Notes: generated by a model from the letters alone, not told the origin. 64,000 bases of DNA from Arthrobacter sp. M4 (GCF_020251205.1 NZ_JAIWYX010000004.1:124001-188000), one strand, 5' to 3'. Counted from the first letter of the stretch, positions 45,195-53,691 are shown. Numbers and translations are program-made.

Positions 45195-45262
45195 AAAAAA
45201 CCGCAACACACTCACCTCCCGGCCCGAAAATCCGGGCCAGAAGGGGTGCGCTGCGGTTCTTT
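45195..45262 (-). terminator. terminator after cysN
   Basis: Minus-strand transcript: AACCGCA/TGCGGTT outer stem, GGCCCG/CGGGCC inner stem, and a run of six T after the outer stem. It closes the sulfite reductase-cysH-cysD-cysN operon just before the ssuA promoter region. Confidence 0.8.
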
Positions 45263-45275
45263 GCGGACCGTAACG

Positions 45276-46676
45276 TCAGATAACGTAACGTTCGTCTTCA
45301 TGGTCGCCAGGGTGGTCCTTAACCAGACCGGCGGCCAAGGTGTTGCCGTCGATGGGATCGATCACCAGGAACGCGCCAGTGCGGCGGTGGTGAAGGTAGT
45401 TTTCAAGCGGCAGCGGAGCCGCAAGGCGCAACTGGGCATGTCCGATGTCATTCAGTTCCAATCCGGAAGCCTGCTCCAGCTTGAACGTGGCCAGGTCCAG
45501 CTTTCCGCTGACGCTGCGGACAAGGGCCTGGACGGTGCGGGTTCCGTGCTTGACGAGTACCTTGGCACCTTCGCGGAGGGGCTTCGGGGAGAGCCAGCAG
45601 AGGGCCGCGTAAAGGTCCTGCGAGGCTTCCCTGACCGTGCCTGCAGCGGCAATCGTGTCACCGCGGGCGATGTCGATTTCCTCGGCCAGACGGATCGCCA
45701 CTGACTGCGGCGCCGCGGCTTCCTCGAGCTCGCGGCCAGCGAAGTCGATTCCCTTCACGGTGGTGGTGCGGGGCTCGTGTCCCGGGCTCAGAACCGTGAC
45801 CTTGTCGCCGACGCGGACCGAACCCTCAGTGATCTGGCCAGCGTAGGCGCGGTAGTCGCGGTACGCCTCGACGTCGAGCCCACCGGCCACGGCGTCGGGT
45901 GCCAGGGCGCCCTGCGGACGAATCACCAGCTGGACCGGAAAACGGAAGCTTTCCAGGTGGCTTTCGAGCTCGTCGGCCGCCGGGAGGGTCTCCAGGACCT
46001 CAAGCAGCGCGGGGCCTGTGTACCAGGGGGTGCGGTCCGAGCGCTCCACCACGTTGTCGCCGTCGAGCGCTGACACCGGGATGACCAGGAGGTCGGAGAT
46101 CCCATCCGAACCCAGGCCCAGCTCGCGGGCTACCTGCTGCACGTCCGCCTCGATGCCGCGGAAGACGTCCTCGCTGAAGTCCACAAGGTCGATCTTGTTC
46201 ACGGCCACAATCACGTGCGCCACACGAAGCAGCTGCAGCACGGACAGGTGTCGCCGCGTCTGCTCAAGGACACCCTTGCGGGCGTCGATGAGTACGACGA
46301 CGGCGTCCGCAGTGGACGCGCCGGTCACGGTGTTCTTGGTGTACTGAACGTGGCCCGGGCAGTCCGCCAGGATAAAGCTACGGCGGTCGGTGGCGAAGTA
46401 GCGGTAGGCAACGTCGATGGTGATGCCCTGCTCGCGCTCGGCGCGCAAGCCGTCAGTCAGCAGCGCCAGGTCGATGCCGCCCTTCTCGCCACCAAAGCCG
46501 CGATCCGCGGAGGTGCGGGCCACGGCGTCGAGCTGGTCGGCCAGAATGGCCTTGGAGTCGTGGAGGAGGCGGCCCACCAAAGTCGACTTGCCGTCGTCGA
46601 CCGAACCAGCGGTTGCGAAGCGGAAAAGGGTGGATTCACGGAGGCCGGTTTCCAGGAGTGCGGTTTCGGTGCTCAT
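45276..46676 (-). CDS. cysN: sulfate adenylyltransferase subunit 1 (CysN GTPase)
   Basis: 466 residues. EF-Tu-like GTPase: G1 GSVDDGKST, G2 region with EQGITIDVAYRYF, G3 DCPGH, G4 NKID; then beta-barrel domains II and III. No APS kinase (CysC) domain is fused: the protein ends after the barrel domains. With CysD it activates sulfate to APS using GTP hydrolysis. Absence of CysC fits with a direct APS reductase encoded two genes upstream. The start codon shares bases with the cysD stop. Confidence 0.95.
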   Translation of the reverse strand: MSTETALLETGLRESTLFRFATAGSVDDGKSTLVGRLLHDSKAILADQLDAVARTSADRGFGGEKGGIDLALLTDGLRAEREQGITIDVAYRYFATDRRSFILADCPGHVQYTKNTVTGASTADAVVVLIDARKGVLEQTRRHLSVLQLLRVAHVIVAVNKIDLVDFSEDVFRGIEADVQQVARELGLGSDGISDLLVIPVSALDGDNVVERSDRTPWYTGPALLEVLETLPAADELESHLESFRFPVQLVIRPQGALAPDAVAGGLDVEAYRDYRAYAGQITEGSVRVGDKVTVLSPGHEPRTTTVKGIDFAGRELEEAAAPQSVAIRLAEEIDIARGDTIAAAGTVREASQDLYAALCWLSPKPLREGAKVLVKHGTRTVQALVRSVSGKLDLATFKLEQASGLELNDIGHAQLRLAAPLPLENYLHHRRTGAFLVIDPIDGNTLAAGLVKDHPGDHEDERYVI

Positions 46677-47800
46677 TAGAAGTAACCGTCCTTCTTGCGG
46701 TCTTCCATGGCTGCCTCGGAGATGCGGTCATCTGCGCGGGTGGCGCCACGTTCGGTCAGGGTGGAGGCGGCGACTTCAACCACAACGTCTGCCACAGTGC
46801 GAGCGTCGGATTCGACTGCACCGGTGCAGGACATGTCGCCCACAGTCCGGTAGCGAACCAGCTTAGTGATGACATCTTCATGCGGCTTGGGCTGGGAGAC
46901 CTCACCAACCGCGCGCCACATACCGTCGCGCTGGAACACCTCACGCTCGTGGGCGTAGTAGAGGCTGGGCAGTTCGATACCTTCGCGCTCGATGTAGCGC
47001 CACACGTCCAGCTCGGTCCAGTTGCTGATGGGGAATGCACGGACATGCTGGCCCACAGTGTGGCGGCCGTTGTACAGGTTCCACAGCTCGGGGCGCTGGT
47101 TGCGCGGGTCCCACTGGCCGAACTCGTCGCGGAGGCTCAGGATGCGCTCCTTGGCGCGGGCCTTGTCTTCGTCGCGGCGGCCGCCGCCGAACACTGCGTC
47201 GAACTTGTTCCGCTGGATCGCGTCCAGCAGCGGGACGGTCTGCAGCGGGTTGCGCGTACCGTCGGCACGCTCGGCAAGTTCGCCGCGGTCGATGAACTCC
47301 TGGACGGAGCCCACCACGAGCTTCAGGCCGAGGCGCTCCACAGTGCGGTCACGGAAGTCAATGACCTCGGGGAAGTTGTGGCCCGTGTCGACGTGCAGGA
47401 CCGGGAAGGGAACCTTGCCCGGCCAGAAGGCCTTGGTTGCCAGGTGCAGCATCACCACAGAGTCCTTGCCGCCGGAGAACAGCAGCGCGGGACGCTCAAA
47501 CTCGGACACGACTTCACGAATGATGTGGATGGCCTCGGACTCGAGCGTGTCCAGGCTCGACAAGCGCTCCGGGGTTGAGACGCCGGATGCCGCCTCCGCC
47601 CCTTCGCCGCGCAGCTGATCTTCGATCAGCTCAGCGCGCGGCTCCGACAGCGGCTGTGGCCTTCCCGACGCTCGCAAGCTCGCGTCAGGTCCCTCGGCCA
47701 GAACCTTGGATGCCACTCCATGGGCGGCATCCGACGTCTCAGCAAGGTCCTCTTCCAGCACTGACAACTCCGTGTCCTCGTTGGTTGTGTAGGTGCTCAT
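46676..47800 (-). CDS. cysD: sulfate adenylyltransferase subunit 2 (CysD) with an unusual N-terminal extension
   Basis: 374 residues from ATG 47800, which overlaps the cysH stop (ATGA). The core is a PP-loop ATP pyrophosphatase: SGGKDS at 109-114, then VLHVDTGHNFPEVIDFRDR and GGGRRDEDKARAKERI. Normal CysD proteins are about 300 residues and begin near LSSLDTLESEAIHIIREV; here about 75 extra residues precede it. Roughly residues 34-70 of the extension are encoded by DNA rich in dyads. CysD with CysN forms APS from sulfate and ATP. Confidence 0.9.
   Translation of the reverse strand: MSTYTTNEDTELSVLEEDLAETSDAAHGVASKVLAEGPDASLRASGRPQPLSEPRAELIEDQLRGEGAEAASGVSTPERLSSLDTLESEAIHIIREVVSEFERPALLFSGGKDSVVMLHLATKAFWPGKVPFPVLHVDTGHNFPEVIDFRDRTVERLGLKLVVGSVQEFIDRGELAERADGTRNPLQTVPLLDAIQRNKFDAVFGGGRRDEDKARAKERILSLRDEFGQWDPRNQRPELWNLYNGRHTVGQHVRAFPISNWTELDVWRYIEREGIELPSLYYAHEREVFQRDGMWRAVGEVSQPKPHEDVITKLVRYRTVGDMSCTGAVESDARTVADVVVEVAASTLTERGATRADDRISEAAMEDRKKDGYF
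47591..47701. repeat. dyad-rich insertion-like segment inside cysD
   Basis: Within the N-terminal extension of cysD: GCTGATC-TTC-GATCAGC (47614-47630) flanked by CCGCGC and GCGCGG, and GACGC ... GCGTC (47668-47686). It keeps the reading frame and encodes a hydrophilic linker. The appearance is that of a palindromic repetitive sequence inserted in frame. Confidence 0.45.
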
Positions 47801-48513
47801 ACGTGTAGCCCGCATTCTGTCTTGTCGGTTCCTGACCAGCGGCCGGCGCGGGGGTCTTCGCCCGCTGCTACCTTGCGCGTGCAAGGCTGGCAGCCGATGG
47901 ACGGGTAGCCCTGGGCCAGCAGTGGGTTGACCGGCAGGATGTTGTCTTCGGAGTACTGGACCAGCTGGTCAAAGGACCAGGCGGCCACGGGGTTGACCTT
48001 GACCAGGCCGTTCTTCTCGTCCCAGGTGACCAACGGGGTGTTGGTCCGGGTGGGAGCCTCGTCGCGGCGGACGCCGGTGAACCAGAGCTCGTAACCCGCC
48101 AACGTCCGGTGCAGCGGCTCTACCTTACGGAGGGCGCAGCAGCGGCCGGGATCGCGGGCGAAGAGGTCCTTGCCCAGCAGGCTGTCCTGCTCGGCAACCG
48201 TGTGCTCAGGCTTGACGTCCACCACGTTCACGCGGAGGTTCGCAGCGACTTCATCACGGGTCGCGTACGTCTCTGGGAAGTGGTAGCCGGTCTCCAGGAA
48301 AAGGACGTCGACGCCGGGCAGCTGGTCCGCGACCAAAGCCGGCAGGACGGCGTCGGCCATTGAACAGGCCACTGCAACCGAGGGCAGCTCGAAGTTCCGG
48401 GCAACCCAGGCGATGACGTCGCGGGCAGGGGCGTCCCAGCCGAGCTCGGCTGCTCCGGCCTCGGCCAGGGCCTTCAGTTCATCGTTGGAGCGCTTGGTGG
48501 CAACGGGGGTCAT
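47797..48513 (-). CDS. cysH: APS reductase (CysH, iron-sulfur type)
   Basis: 238 residues. PAPS/APS reductase family with two Cys pairs, RCCALRK and GCQPCTRKV, that bind the [4Fe-4S] cluster specific to APS reductases, and the catalytic Cys in the C-terminal ECGLHV. Reduces APS to sulfite with thioredoxin. Its first codons overlap the sulfite reductase stop and its stop overlaps cysD, so sulfite reductase-cysH-cysD-cysN is one coupled operon. Confidence 0.95.
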   Translation of the reverse strand: MTPVATKRSNDELKALAEAGAAELGWDAPARDVIAWVARNFELPSVAVACSMADAVLPALVADQLPGVDVLFLETGYHFPETYATRDEVAANLRVNVVDVKPEHTVAEQDSLLGKDLFARDPGRCCALRKVEPLHRTLAGYELWFTGVRRDEAPTRTNTPLVTWDEKNGLVKVNPVAAWSFDQLVQYSEDNILPVNPLLAQGYPSIGCQPCTRKVAAGEDPRAGRWSGTDKTECGLHV

Positions 48514-50255
48514 TGCAGTGCCTCCTCATCAGCGGTGTGTGCCCATTCTGCGAAGGTCTGGCCTTCTGCGCCTTCGGCGACAAAGCGGCGAACAACGCGT
48601 TCCACGTATTCCGGCAGGTCCTCGGCAGTGACCTTCAGGCCACGGACCGTGCGGCCCAAGCCGGCTTCTTCACGCTCGGTGTTGGCGAGGCCGCCACCCA
48701 AGTGGACCTGGAAGCCCGGGGTCGGGTCGCCGCCGGGGGTCGGAAGCATCATGCCCTTGAGGCCGATGTCCGCCGTCTGGATGCGGGCGCAGGAGTTGGG
48801 GCAGCCGTTGATGTTCAGCGACAAGGCCTGCGGCAGCTTGCCGCTCTCGCTGAGGTCCGCGAGGCGGGTCTCCAGCTCGGCGATAGCCGTGGCCGCCGTG
48901 GCCTTCGTTTCCACGATGGCCAGCTTGCAGAACTCGATGCCGGTGCAGGCGATAGTGCCGCGCCTGAACAGCGAAGGCCTGGCGGAGAGGCCGAGGGCGT
49001 CCAGCTCGGCAACCAGCGGTTCGACCTCTTCCTTGGCTACATCCAGCACCACCAGCTTCTGGTGCGGCGTGGTGCGCAGGCGGAAGGAGCCGCGGGCTTC
49101 GAGGGTGTCAGCGAGCTTGCTCAGGGTGGAGCCGGAGACGCGGCCGACCGTGGGTGTTACGCCAATGAAGAACTTGCCGTCCTTCTGCTCGTGGATGCCC
49201 ACGTGGTCACCGGGCGTGCTCGGCTTGGGGGCCGCGGGGCCGTCCGGGAGCTTGAAGCCGAGGTATTCATCCTCGAGGACCTGGCGGAATTTCTCCGTAC
49301 CCCAGTCGTTCAGGAGGAACTTCAGGCGGGCCTTGGTACGCATGCGGCGGTAACCGTAGTCGCGGAAGATGCTGGTGACTCCCAGCCAAACCTCTGCGGC
49401 AACGTCAGGCGAGACGAAGACTCCCAAACGCTCAGCGAGGCGCGGGTTGGTGGACAGGCCGCCGCCGACCCACAGGTCGTAACCGGCGCCAAGCTCGGGG
49501 TGGACAACGCCCACCAGAGCGAAGTCGTTGATCTCGTGCACTACGTCCTGGGACGGGTGGCCAGTGATCGCGGACTTGTACTTGCGGGGCAGGTTAGCCA
49601 GCTCCGGGTCGCCGATGAAGCGCTCGGAGAGTTCCTTGATCAGCGGAGTCGGGTCGAGGATCTCGTCCTTGGCGATGCCCGCCACGGGCGAGCCCAGGAT
49701 GACACGCGGAACGTCACCGCAGGCCTCGGTGGTGGACAAGCCAACGCCTTCAAGGCGGCGCCAGATCTCCGGGACATCCTCGACGCGGATCCAGTGGAGC
49801 TGGATGTTCTGGCGGTCGGTAAGGTCGGCCGTGTCGCGGGCGAACTCGGTGGAGATGCCACCGATCACACGCAACTGGTCGGTGGTGAGGGCGCCGCCGT
49901 CGATGCGGACGCGCAACATGAAGTATTTGTCTTCCAGCTCGTGCGGCTCGAGCGTGGCGGTCTTGCCGCCGTCGATCCCGGGCTTGCGCTGGGTGTAAAG
50001 GCCCCACCAGCGGAAACGGCCGTGCAGGTCCGTCCCGTCGATGGAGTCGAAGCCGTGCTTGGCGTAAATGGACTCGATACGCTCCCGGACGTTAAGTCCG
50101 TTGTCTTCCTGCTTCCAGGTCTCGTTGGCGTTCAGCGGCGTAGTGCCGTCAACCTTCCATTGGCCGTGGGGCTTGGCGGCAGGACGGGCGGTACGGGCAG
50201 GGCGCTTCGGCGCAGCCTGGTCCGCAGACGCTCCGGCTAGAGCTGTATCAGTCAT
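48510..50255 (-). CDS. ferredoxin-type sulfite reductase (siroheme)
   Basis: 581 residues from ATG 50255; the frame is open 12 codons further. Contains both nitrite/sulfite reductase half-domains, DLTDRQNIQLHWIRVEDVPEIW, and the siroheme/4Fe-4S ligands CTGIEFC and NGCPNSC. About 45 N-terminal residues are Ala/Pro/Arg-rich. Reduces sulfite to sulfide with six electrons from ferredoxin, which fits the ferredoxin reductase and CysG operon at 37.8-40.5 kb. A GTGACG-N14-GTGAC box begins 55 bases upstream of the start, almost the same spacing as at cysG. Nitrite reductase is an alternative, but the cysH-D-N linkage favours sulfite. Confidence 0.9.
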   Translation of the reverse strand: MTDTALAGASADQAAPKRPARTARPAAKPHGQWKVDGTTPLNANETWKQEDNGLNVRERIESIYAKHGFDSIDGTDLHGRFRWWGLYTQRKPGIDGGKTATLEPHELEDKYFMLRVRIDGGALTTDQLRVIGGISTEFARDTADLTDRQNIQLHWIRVEDVPEIWRRLEGVGLSTTEACGDVPRVILGSPVAGIAKDEILDPTPLIKELSERFIGDPELANLPRKYKSAITGHPSQDVVHEINDFALVGVVHPELGAGYDLWVGGGLSTNPRLAERLGVFVSPDVAAEVWLGVTSIFRDYGYRRMRTKARLKFLLNDWGTEKFRQVLEDEYLGFKLPDGPAAPKPSTPGDHVGIHEQKDGKFFIGVTPTVGRVSGSTLSKLADTLEARGSFRLRTTPHQKLVVLDVAKEEVEPLVAELDALGLSARPSLFRRGTIACTGIEFCKLAIVETKATAATAIAELETRLADLSESGKLPQALSLNINGCPNSCARIQTADIGLKGMMLPTPGGDPTPGFQVHLGGGLANTEREEAGLGRTVRGLKVTAEDLPEYVERVVRRFVAEGAEGQTFAEWAHTADEEALQ

Positions 50256-50309
50256 AGATCGACTGTAGGGCGGCCCCGATTTCTCCAACAAAGGGTCCGG
50301 AAACGCTAA

Positions 50310-50334
50310 GTCACCTAGGGAAACATTTCGTCAC
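50310..50334 (-). promoter_or_regulatory. 20-bp-period sulfur box upstream of the sulfite reductase gene
   Basis: Complement of GTGAC at 50330-50334 and 50310-50314, exact 20-bp period. The near end is 54 bases before the start codon, matching the placement at cysG. Confidence 0.65.
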
Positions 50335-50584
50335 GAAGGGCCCAGGGGCCTTGATCCGGGGCGTCTCGTGTGCATTTCGACTGGGTTTTTGGGTAGTGGT
50401 CTCAGCCATCGTTTCCCGCTTGACATTGCGAGTTTGTCAAGTCCCTGTAGAATCCTCGGCGTCATGGGGACAGCACTGTCAGCGGAATGACCAACCACTT
50501 TGTTGTTGATATTGGTCGCGGGTCCACGGCCGTTGTTGCCTATGAGCGCCACCCTGAGCGCCCAGCGGTAGGAACAGACCCGAC

Positions 50585-50613
50585 GGCGGTCCCAACCATT
50601 GGTGGGGACCGCC
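50585..50613 (-). terminator. hairpin after the sirohydrochlorin ferrochelatase gene
   Basis: GGCGGTCCC (50585-50593) pairs with GGGACCGCC (50605-50613), 11 bases after the stop on the minus strand; separates this gene from the sulfite reductase operon. Confidence 0.7.
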
Positions 50614-50623
50614 TTCGGGTAGT

Positions 50624-51328
50624 TCAGGAAAGCTTCGCCAGAGCCGCGTCGTATCTTTCCAGGGCAATCTCTGCGAGCACCGGAGACGGCAGCAGCGGGT
50701 CCGAAACGATGTCCGCGCCTGCCTTGGCCAACTGGTCGTGGAAGTATCCGGTCGCCAGCAGGTACGAGGACACAATGACGCGGCCCTGTCCCCCGCCCTC
50801 GGCGAGTTCCGTGCGTAAAGCCGCAACGCCGTCGGGCACGTTTGGTTGGGCGCTGGCACCGTAGGCGACCCGGACGGGGTTCGGCAGCAACTCGGCGAGC
50901 TGCCGGGCCTGTTCCTCAGAATCCACAGAACCATCCGGCAGCGACGAGCCGGCGGCGGCGAGCAGGACGCCGTCGTCGTCCTTCAGCCCTGAGGCGCGAA
51001 GGTGCTTGACGAGCAGCTCGGCCAGGCGGCGATCCGGCCCAAGCGGGGCCGCGGCCACGACTTCGGGGCGGCCTTTGATCGCACGCGGGATATCAACCTT
51101 GACGTGGTAACCCGTGCTGAGAAGCAGTGGGACGACGACGGCGGGTGTCCCCTCCGGCATGCCGGCCACAACGCCGGACAGCTCGGGTTCCTGCACGTCG
51201 ACGTACGCCTCCAAGACCTCGAGGCCGGGGCGGAGCTCGGCGATCTCGGCCAGAACCTGCCGGATTGCTGCCTGCCCCTGGGCGTTGGACGTACCGTGTG
51301 CGCAGGCGATCAAGACAGGGCTACTCAT
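50624..51328 (-). CDS. sirohydrochlorin ferrochelatase (CbiX/SirB-like)
   Basis: 234 residues, two tandem CbiX-like halves. Active-site His in LIACAHGTSNAQG and the second in LLSTGYHVKVDIPRAI; the C-terminal half repeats the pattern less well (VSSYLLATGYFHDQLA). Inserts iron into sirohydrochlorin, the last step to siroheme, complementing CysG. It lies upstream of the sulfite reductase gene on the same strand but is separated by a hairpin and a promoter region. Confidence 0.85.
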   Translation of the reverse strand: MSSPVLIACAHGTSNAQGQAAIRQVLAEIAELRPGLEVLEAYVDVQEPELSGVVAGMPEGTPAVVVPLLLSTGYHVKVDIPRAIKGRPEVVAAAPLGPDRRLAELLVKHLRASGLKDDDGVLLAAAGSSLPDGSVDSEEQARQLAELLPNPVRVAYGASAQPNVPDGVAALRTELAEGGGQGRVIVSSYLLATGYFHDQLAKAGADIVSDPLLPSPVLAEIALERYDAALAKLS

Positions 51329-51390
51329 GGAAGCTAGCGTAACGTTGTGCCAGCATCATCCGCCCCTGCGCGAAGAAAGAAGCGCCTTCT

Positions 51391-52062
51391 TTGACTGCCT
51401 TTGACGTGGCCTTGGTCTGGCTGGATTTGGCCGGTGTATTCTTTTTCGCCGTCTCTGGCTCCCTGCTCGCGGCACGGAAGCAGTTCGACATCGTCGGCTC
51501 CGTCCTCCTGGCGTCCCTCGTGGCGTTGGGCGGCGGAGTCATTCGCGACATCATCATCAACGCCGGCCCACCTGCCGCCTTCGCCAACCCGGTTTATGTG
51601 CTGCCGCCATTATTGGCGGCCGCGCTGGTCTATTTCCTTTTCGCCAATGTGCAGCGCTTCACCTCTCTGCTGACACTGTTCGACGCCGGCGGGCTGGCTT
51701 TGTTCTGCATCACGGGTACCGTAAAGGCCCTTTCGGCAGAGCTGAACCCTTTTGCCGCTGTCCTGCTTGGAGTGACGACGGCGGTCGGCGGTGGCTTGTT
51801 GCGTGACATCACGGCCAACGAGGTTCCAGGGCTGTTCAATGCCCGCGACCTGTACGCGATTCCGGCGTTCCTAGGAGCCGGATTGACAGCTGTCCTTTGG
51901 GTGAGCGGGACGTTCAGTGCGTGGACCGCCGTGGGGGTTGCCGTCCTCGTATTTGTATTCCGTGTGACCGCCTGGCGGAGAGGCTGGCACGCACCCTTGG
52001 CGGTCCGTGGCTGGCACCGCTTCGGCCTTGATTCCACGGGCAAATCGAGGGGTTTGGATTAG
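51391..52062 (+). CDS. TRIC-family cation channel (UPF0126)
   Basis: 223 residues, TTG start at 51391 (the only start near the ribosome-site-like GAAAGAAG). Two repeated three-helix units, each with a conserved glycine-arginine motif, GGGVIRDI and GGGLLRDI, characteristic of bacterial TRIC-type channels. About seven membrane segments. Homologues of animal TRIC channels conduct potassium. Divergent from the ferrochelatase gene. Confidence 0.85.
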   Translation: MTAFDVALVWLDLAGVFFFAVSGSLLAARKQFDIVGSVLLASLVALGGGVIRDIIINAGPPAAFANPVYVLPPLLAAALVYFLFANVQRFTSLLTLFDAGGLALFCITGTVKALSAELNPFAAVLLGVTTAVGGGLLRDITANEVPGLFNARDLYAIPAFLGAGLTAVLWVSGTFSAWTAVGVAVLVFVFRVTAWRRGWHAPLAVRGWHRFGLDSTGKSRGLD

Positions 52063-52075
52063 CTAGGATTGGAGC

Positions 52076-52498
52076 ATGACTGACATGTTCCTCGAGAAGT
52101 TCCGCGCGCTTGTCCCGAAATACCTCGAGGATGATTGGCAGCCAGAAGACGGTCTCACTGAAAAGGAGCTGGACGAGGCGCTGGCCGACCACAAGTTCAA
52201 AATCCCGCTGGTACTTCGTGAGTTTTACCTTGCCGTGGGTGGGTGTGACGACCTGATGGAGGCCTACCACTACTTCTGGGATCCCGAGGAACTCGAAGTC
52301 GATGACGAGGGCTTCCTGATGTTCCTTGAGGACGAAGAGGAGCAGTTCACGTGGGGTTTCCGTGTGGCAGACCTCAGCATTCCGGATCCCATCGTTTGGC
52401 GGCGGAATAACGCCCGTGGCCAGTGGAAGAGCGAGGACGGGACTTTCTCCGAGTTCGTCTTCGACATGATGGACTGGGCCTTCACCGACGAGGACTAA
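52076..52498 (+). CDS. SMI1/KNR4 (SUKH)-like protein
   Basis: 140 residues, very acidic. Pattern LTEKELDEALADHKFKIPLVLREFYLAVGG followed by a Trp/Phe-rich beta region (FWDPEELEVDDEGFLMFLEDEEEQFTWGFR) fits the SUKH superfamily, whose members often act as immunity proteins against polymorphic toxins. No toxin gene is next to it, so a lone or orphan immunity role is possible. It begins 13 bases after the TRIC gene. Confidence 0.65.
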   Translation: MTDMFLEKFRALVPKYLEDDWQPEDGLTEKELDEALADHKFKIPLVLREFYLAVGGCDDLMEAYHYFWDPEELEVDDEGFLMFLEDEEEQFTWGFRVADLSIPDPIVWRRNNARGQWKSEDGTFSEFVFDMMDWAFTDED

Positions 52499-53091
52499 GG
52501 CTTTCCGAAGCGGGGCGTCGGCGGGGTGTCGACGCGGTGTCGACGCCTGGCCTTTGGCGTCCGGCGTCGCAAATTCCCCATCTTTGCCGGCGGCCTGCGG
52601 CGTGTCGCGGCAAAACGCCGGGCGAATGGCCCTTCCTCCCTGAGGTAATCGAGCGTGGTTCGCCCCTGCCGCACGGCCGATTCCACCATGACAGCGGCCT
52701 CAAGTGCTGGCTGGCAGCGTAAAGCGTGGAGTAATGTGTCGGCGACGCTGGCAACGGGCCGGCCTGATTCCGGAGGCCACACGCTCCCCCTGTGGACCAC
52801 GGCAGTCCTTTCGGCGCCGTGCTTGCACAAGAGATGTACTCGATCGGGAACTGCGAGGCGCCAAAGGTCCAGGTGGGGTGCCGCGGAAACGCAGCAGAGG
52901 AGCCCATCGGCCAAGACAGCAACTACCATGTCCGCTTGCGAGTCCGGCAACGAGAGCACGCCATGCCGGAGCCGACGGATCTCGCCATTCGCCACGGCGC
53001 TTCGGATGTTTCGATCAGTGAATCCTGCACGCCTCAGCGTCTGAGTTCGCGCCACGGTGCCCGCGTGGGCAAGGAATTGGCGAATGTCCAT
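52495..53091 (-). pseudogene. truncated AbiEi-type/DUF559 protein
   Basis: 198 residues from ATG 53091 (MDIRQFLAHAGTVARTQTLRRAGFTDRNIRSAVANGEIRRLRHGV), or 210 from a start at 53127. The N-terminal 150 residues match the actinobacterial proteins with an AbiEi-type antitoxin winged helix, in which a DUF559 Vsr-like nuclease domain usually follows to give about 280-320 residues. Here the nuclease part is missing; after EGPFARRFAATRRRPP the reading frame becomes basic low-complexity sequence ending against the SUKH gene. Probably a deletion remnant. Confidence 0.55.
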
Positions 53092-53178
53092 GACTGCCAG
53101 TCCAACAATCCTGGTGGTCGCAGACACCTTCGGGGTGACCGTATGTGGAGAACCCTGGCCCGATTCCCCCGGAGCCGG

Positions 53179-53450
53179 TTAGGGGAATCCCCACTTTTCC
53201 CGGGCGATTAGGGGAATCCCCCACTTTCCGCAGCCCGGTTAGGGGAATCCCCCACTTTCCGCAGCCCGGTTAGGGAATCCCCCATTTTCCGCAGCCCGGT
53301 TAGGGAATCCCCCACTTTCCGCAGCCCGGTCAGGGAATCCCCCATTTTCCGCAGCCCGGTTAGGGAATCCCACTTTCCGCAGCCCGGTTAGGGAATCCCA
53401 CTTTCCGCAGCCCGGTTGGGGAATCCCCCAACTTTCCGCAGCTGTCCCGG
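53179..53450. repeat. minisatellite, nine units of 28-35 bp
   Basis: Units begin TTAGGGGAATCCCCCACTTT and end CCGCAGCCCGG. Lengths are 29, 31, 31, 30, 30, 30, 28, 28 and 35 bases; the first and last units are most divergent. Each contains the near-palindrome GGGGAATCCCC. Length and base changes vary between units, the mark of slippage and turnover. There are no unique spacers, so it is not a CRISPR array. Confidence 0.9.
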
Positions 53451-53691
53451 CATGTCTTCGCAACACGCCGGGACCATCAGGCCGTCAATTGCCAAATGTG
53501 GTGAGATTGGGCTGTCCATTTTTCTGAAAATCTTTTGACCAAGTTAGTTGCCGATATGACAGCTTTGTCATAAGCTCGTCAATGGGTCCACTAATTGCCT
53601 CCGGTGGATCTGATGCGAACGGAGAGGTGGTCCCGATTCGTTGCAGCGCATGACTCGTAGCGTTGCAAAGGATCGGGGCCACTCCGTTTGA

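Larger units (their letters stand above)
50256..50623. other. leader region of the sulfite reductase operon and end of the ferrochelatase gene
   Basis: 368 bases without a supported gene. It contains the 20-bp-period sulfur box (50310-50334), a dyad CTTGACA-N9-TGTCAAG (50419-50425 with 50435-50441), and a terminator-like hairpin at 50585-50613. A plus-strand frame beginning at 50487 runs antisense through the ferrochelatase gene and is rejected. Confidence 0.6.

Noticed and set aside
43022..45283. Plus-strand 753-residue open frame
   Set aside because: Antisense shadow of ssuB and ssuA. GC-rich codon structure keeps the opposite strand open; the composition is not protein-like.
50487..50864. 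Plus-strand frame with a plausible first 20 residues (MTNHFVVDIGRGSTAVVAYE)
   Set aside because: Most of it is antisense to the sirohydrochlorin ferrochelatase gene and crosses its terminator; no ribosome site.
53179..53450. Possible CRISPR array
   Set aside because: Units are contiguous, nearly identical and without unique spacers; no cas genes are nearby.
53239..53466. Minus-strand frame with repeated AAESGGFPNR
   Set aside because: Produced by 30-bp repeat units; the frame breaks where units are 28 or 31 bp, and there is no start context.
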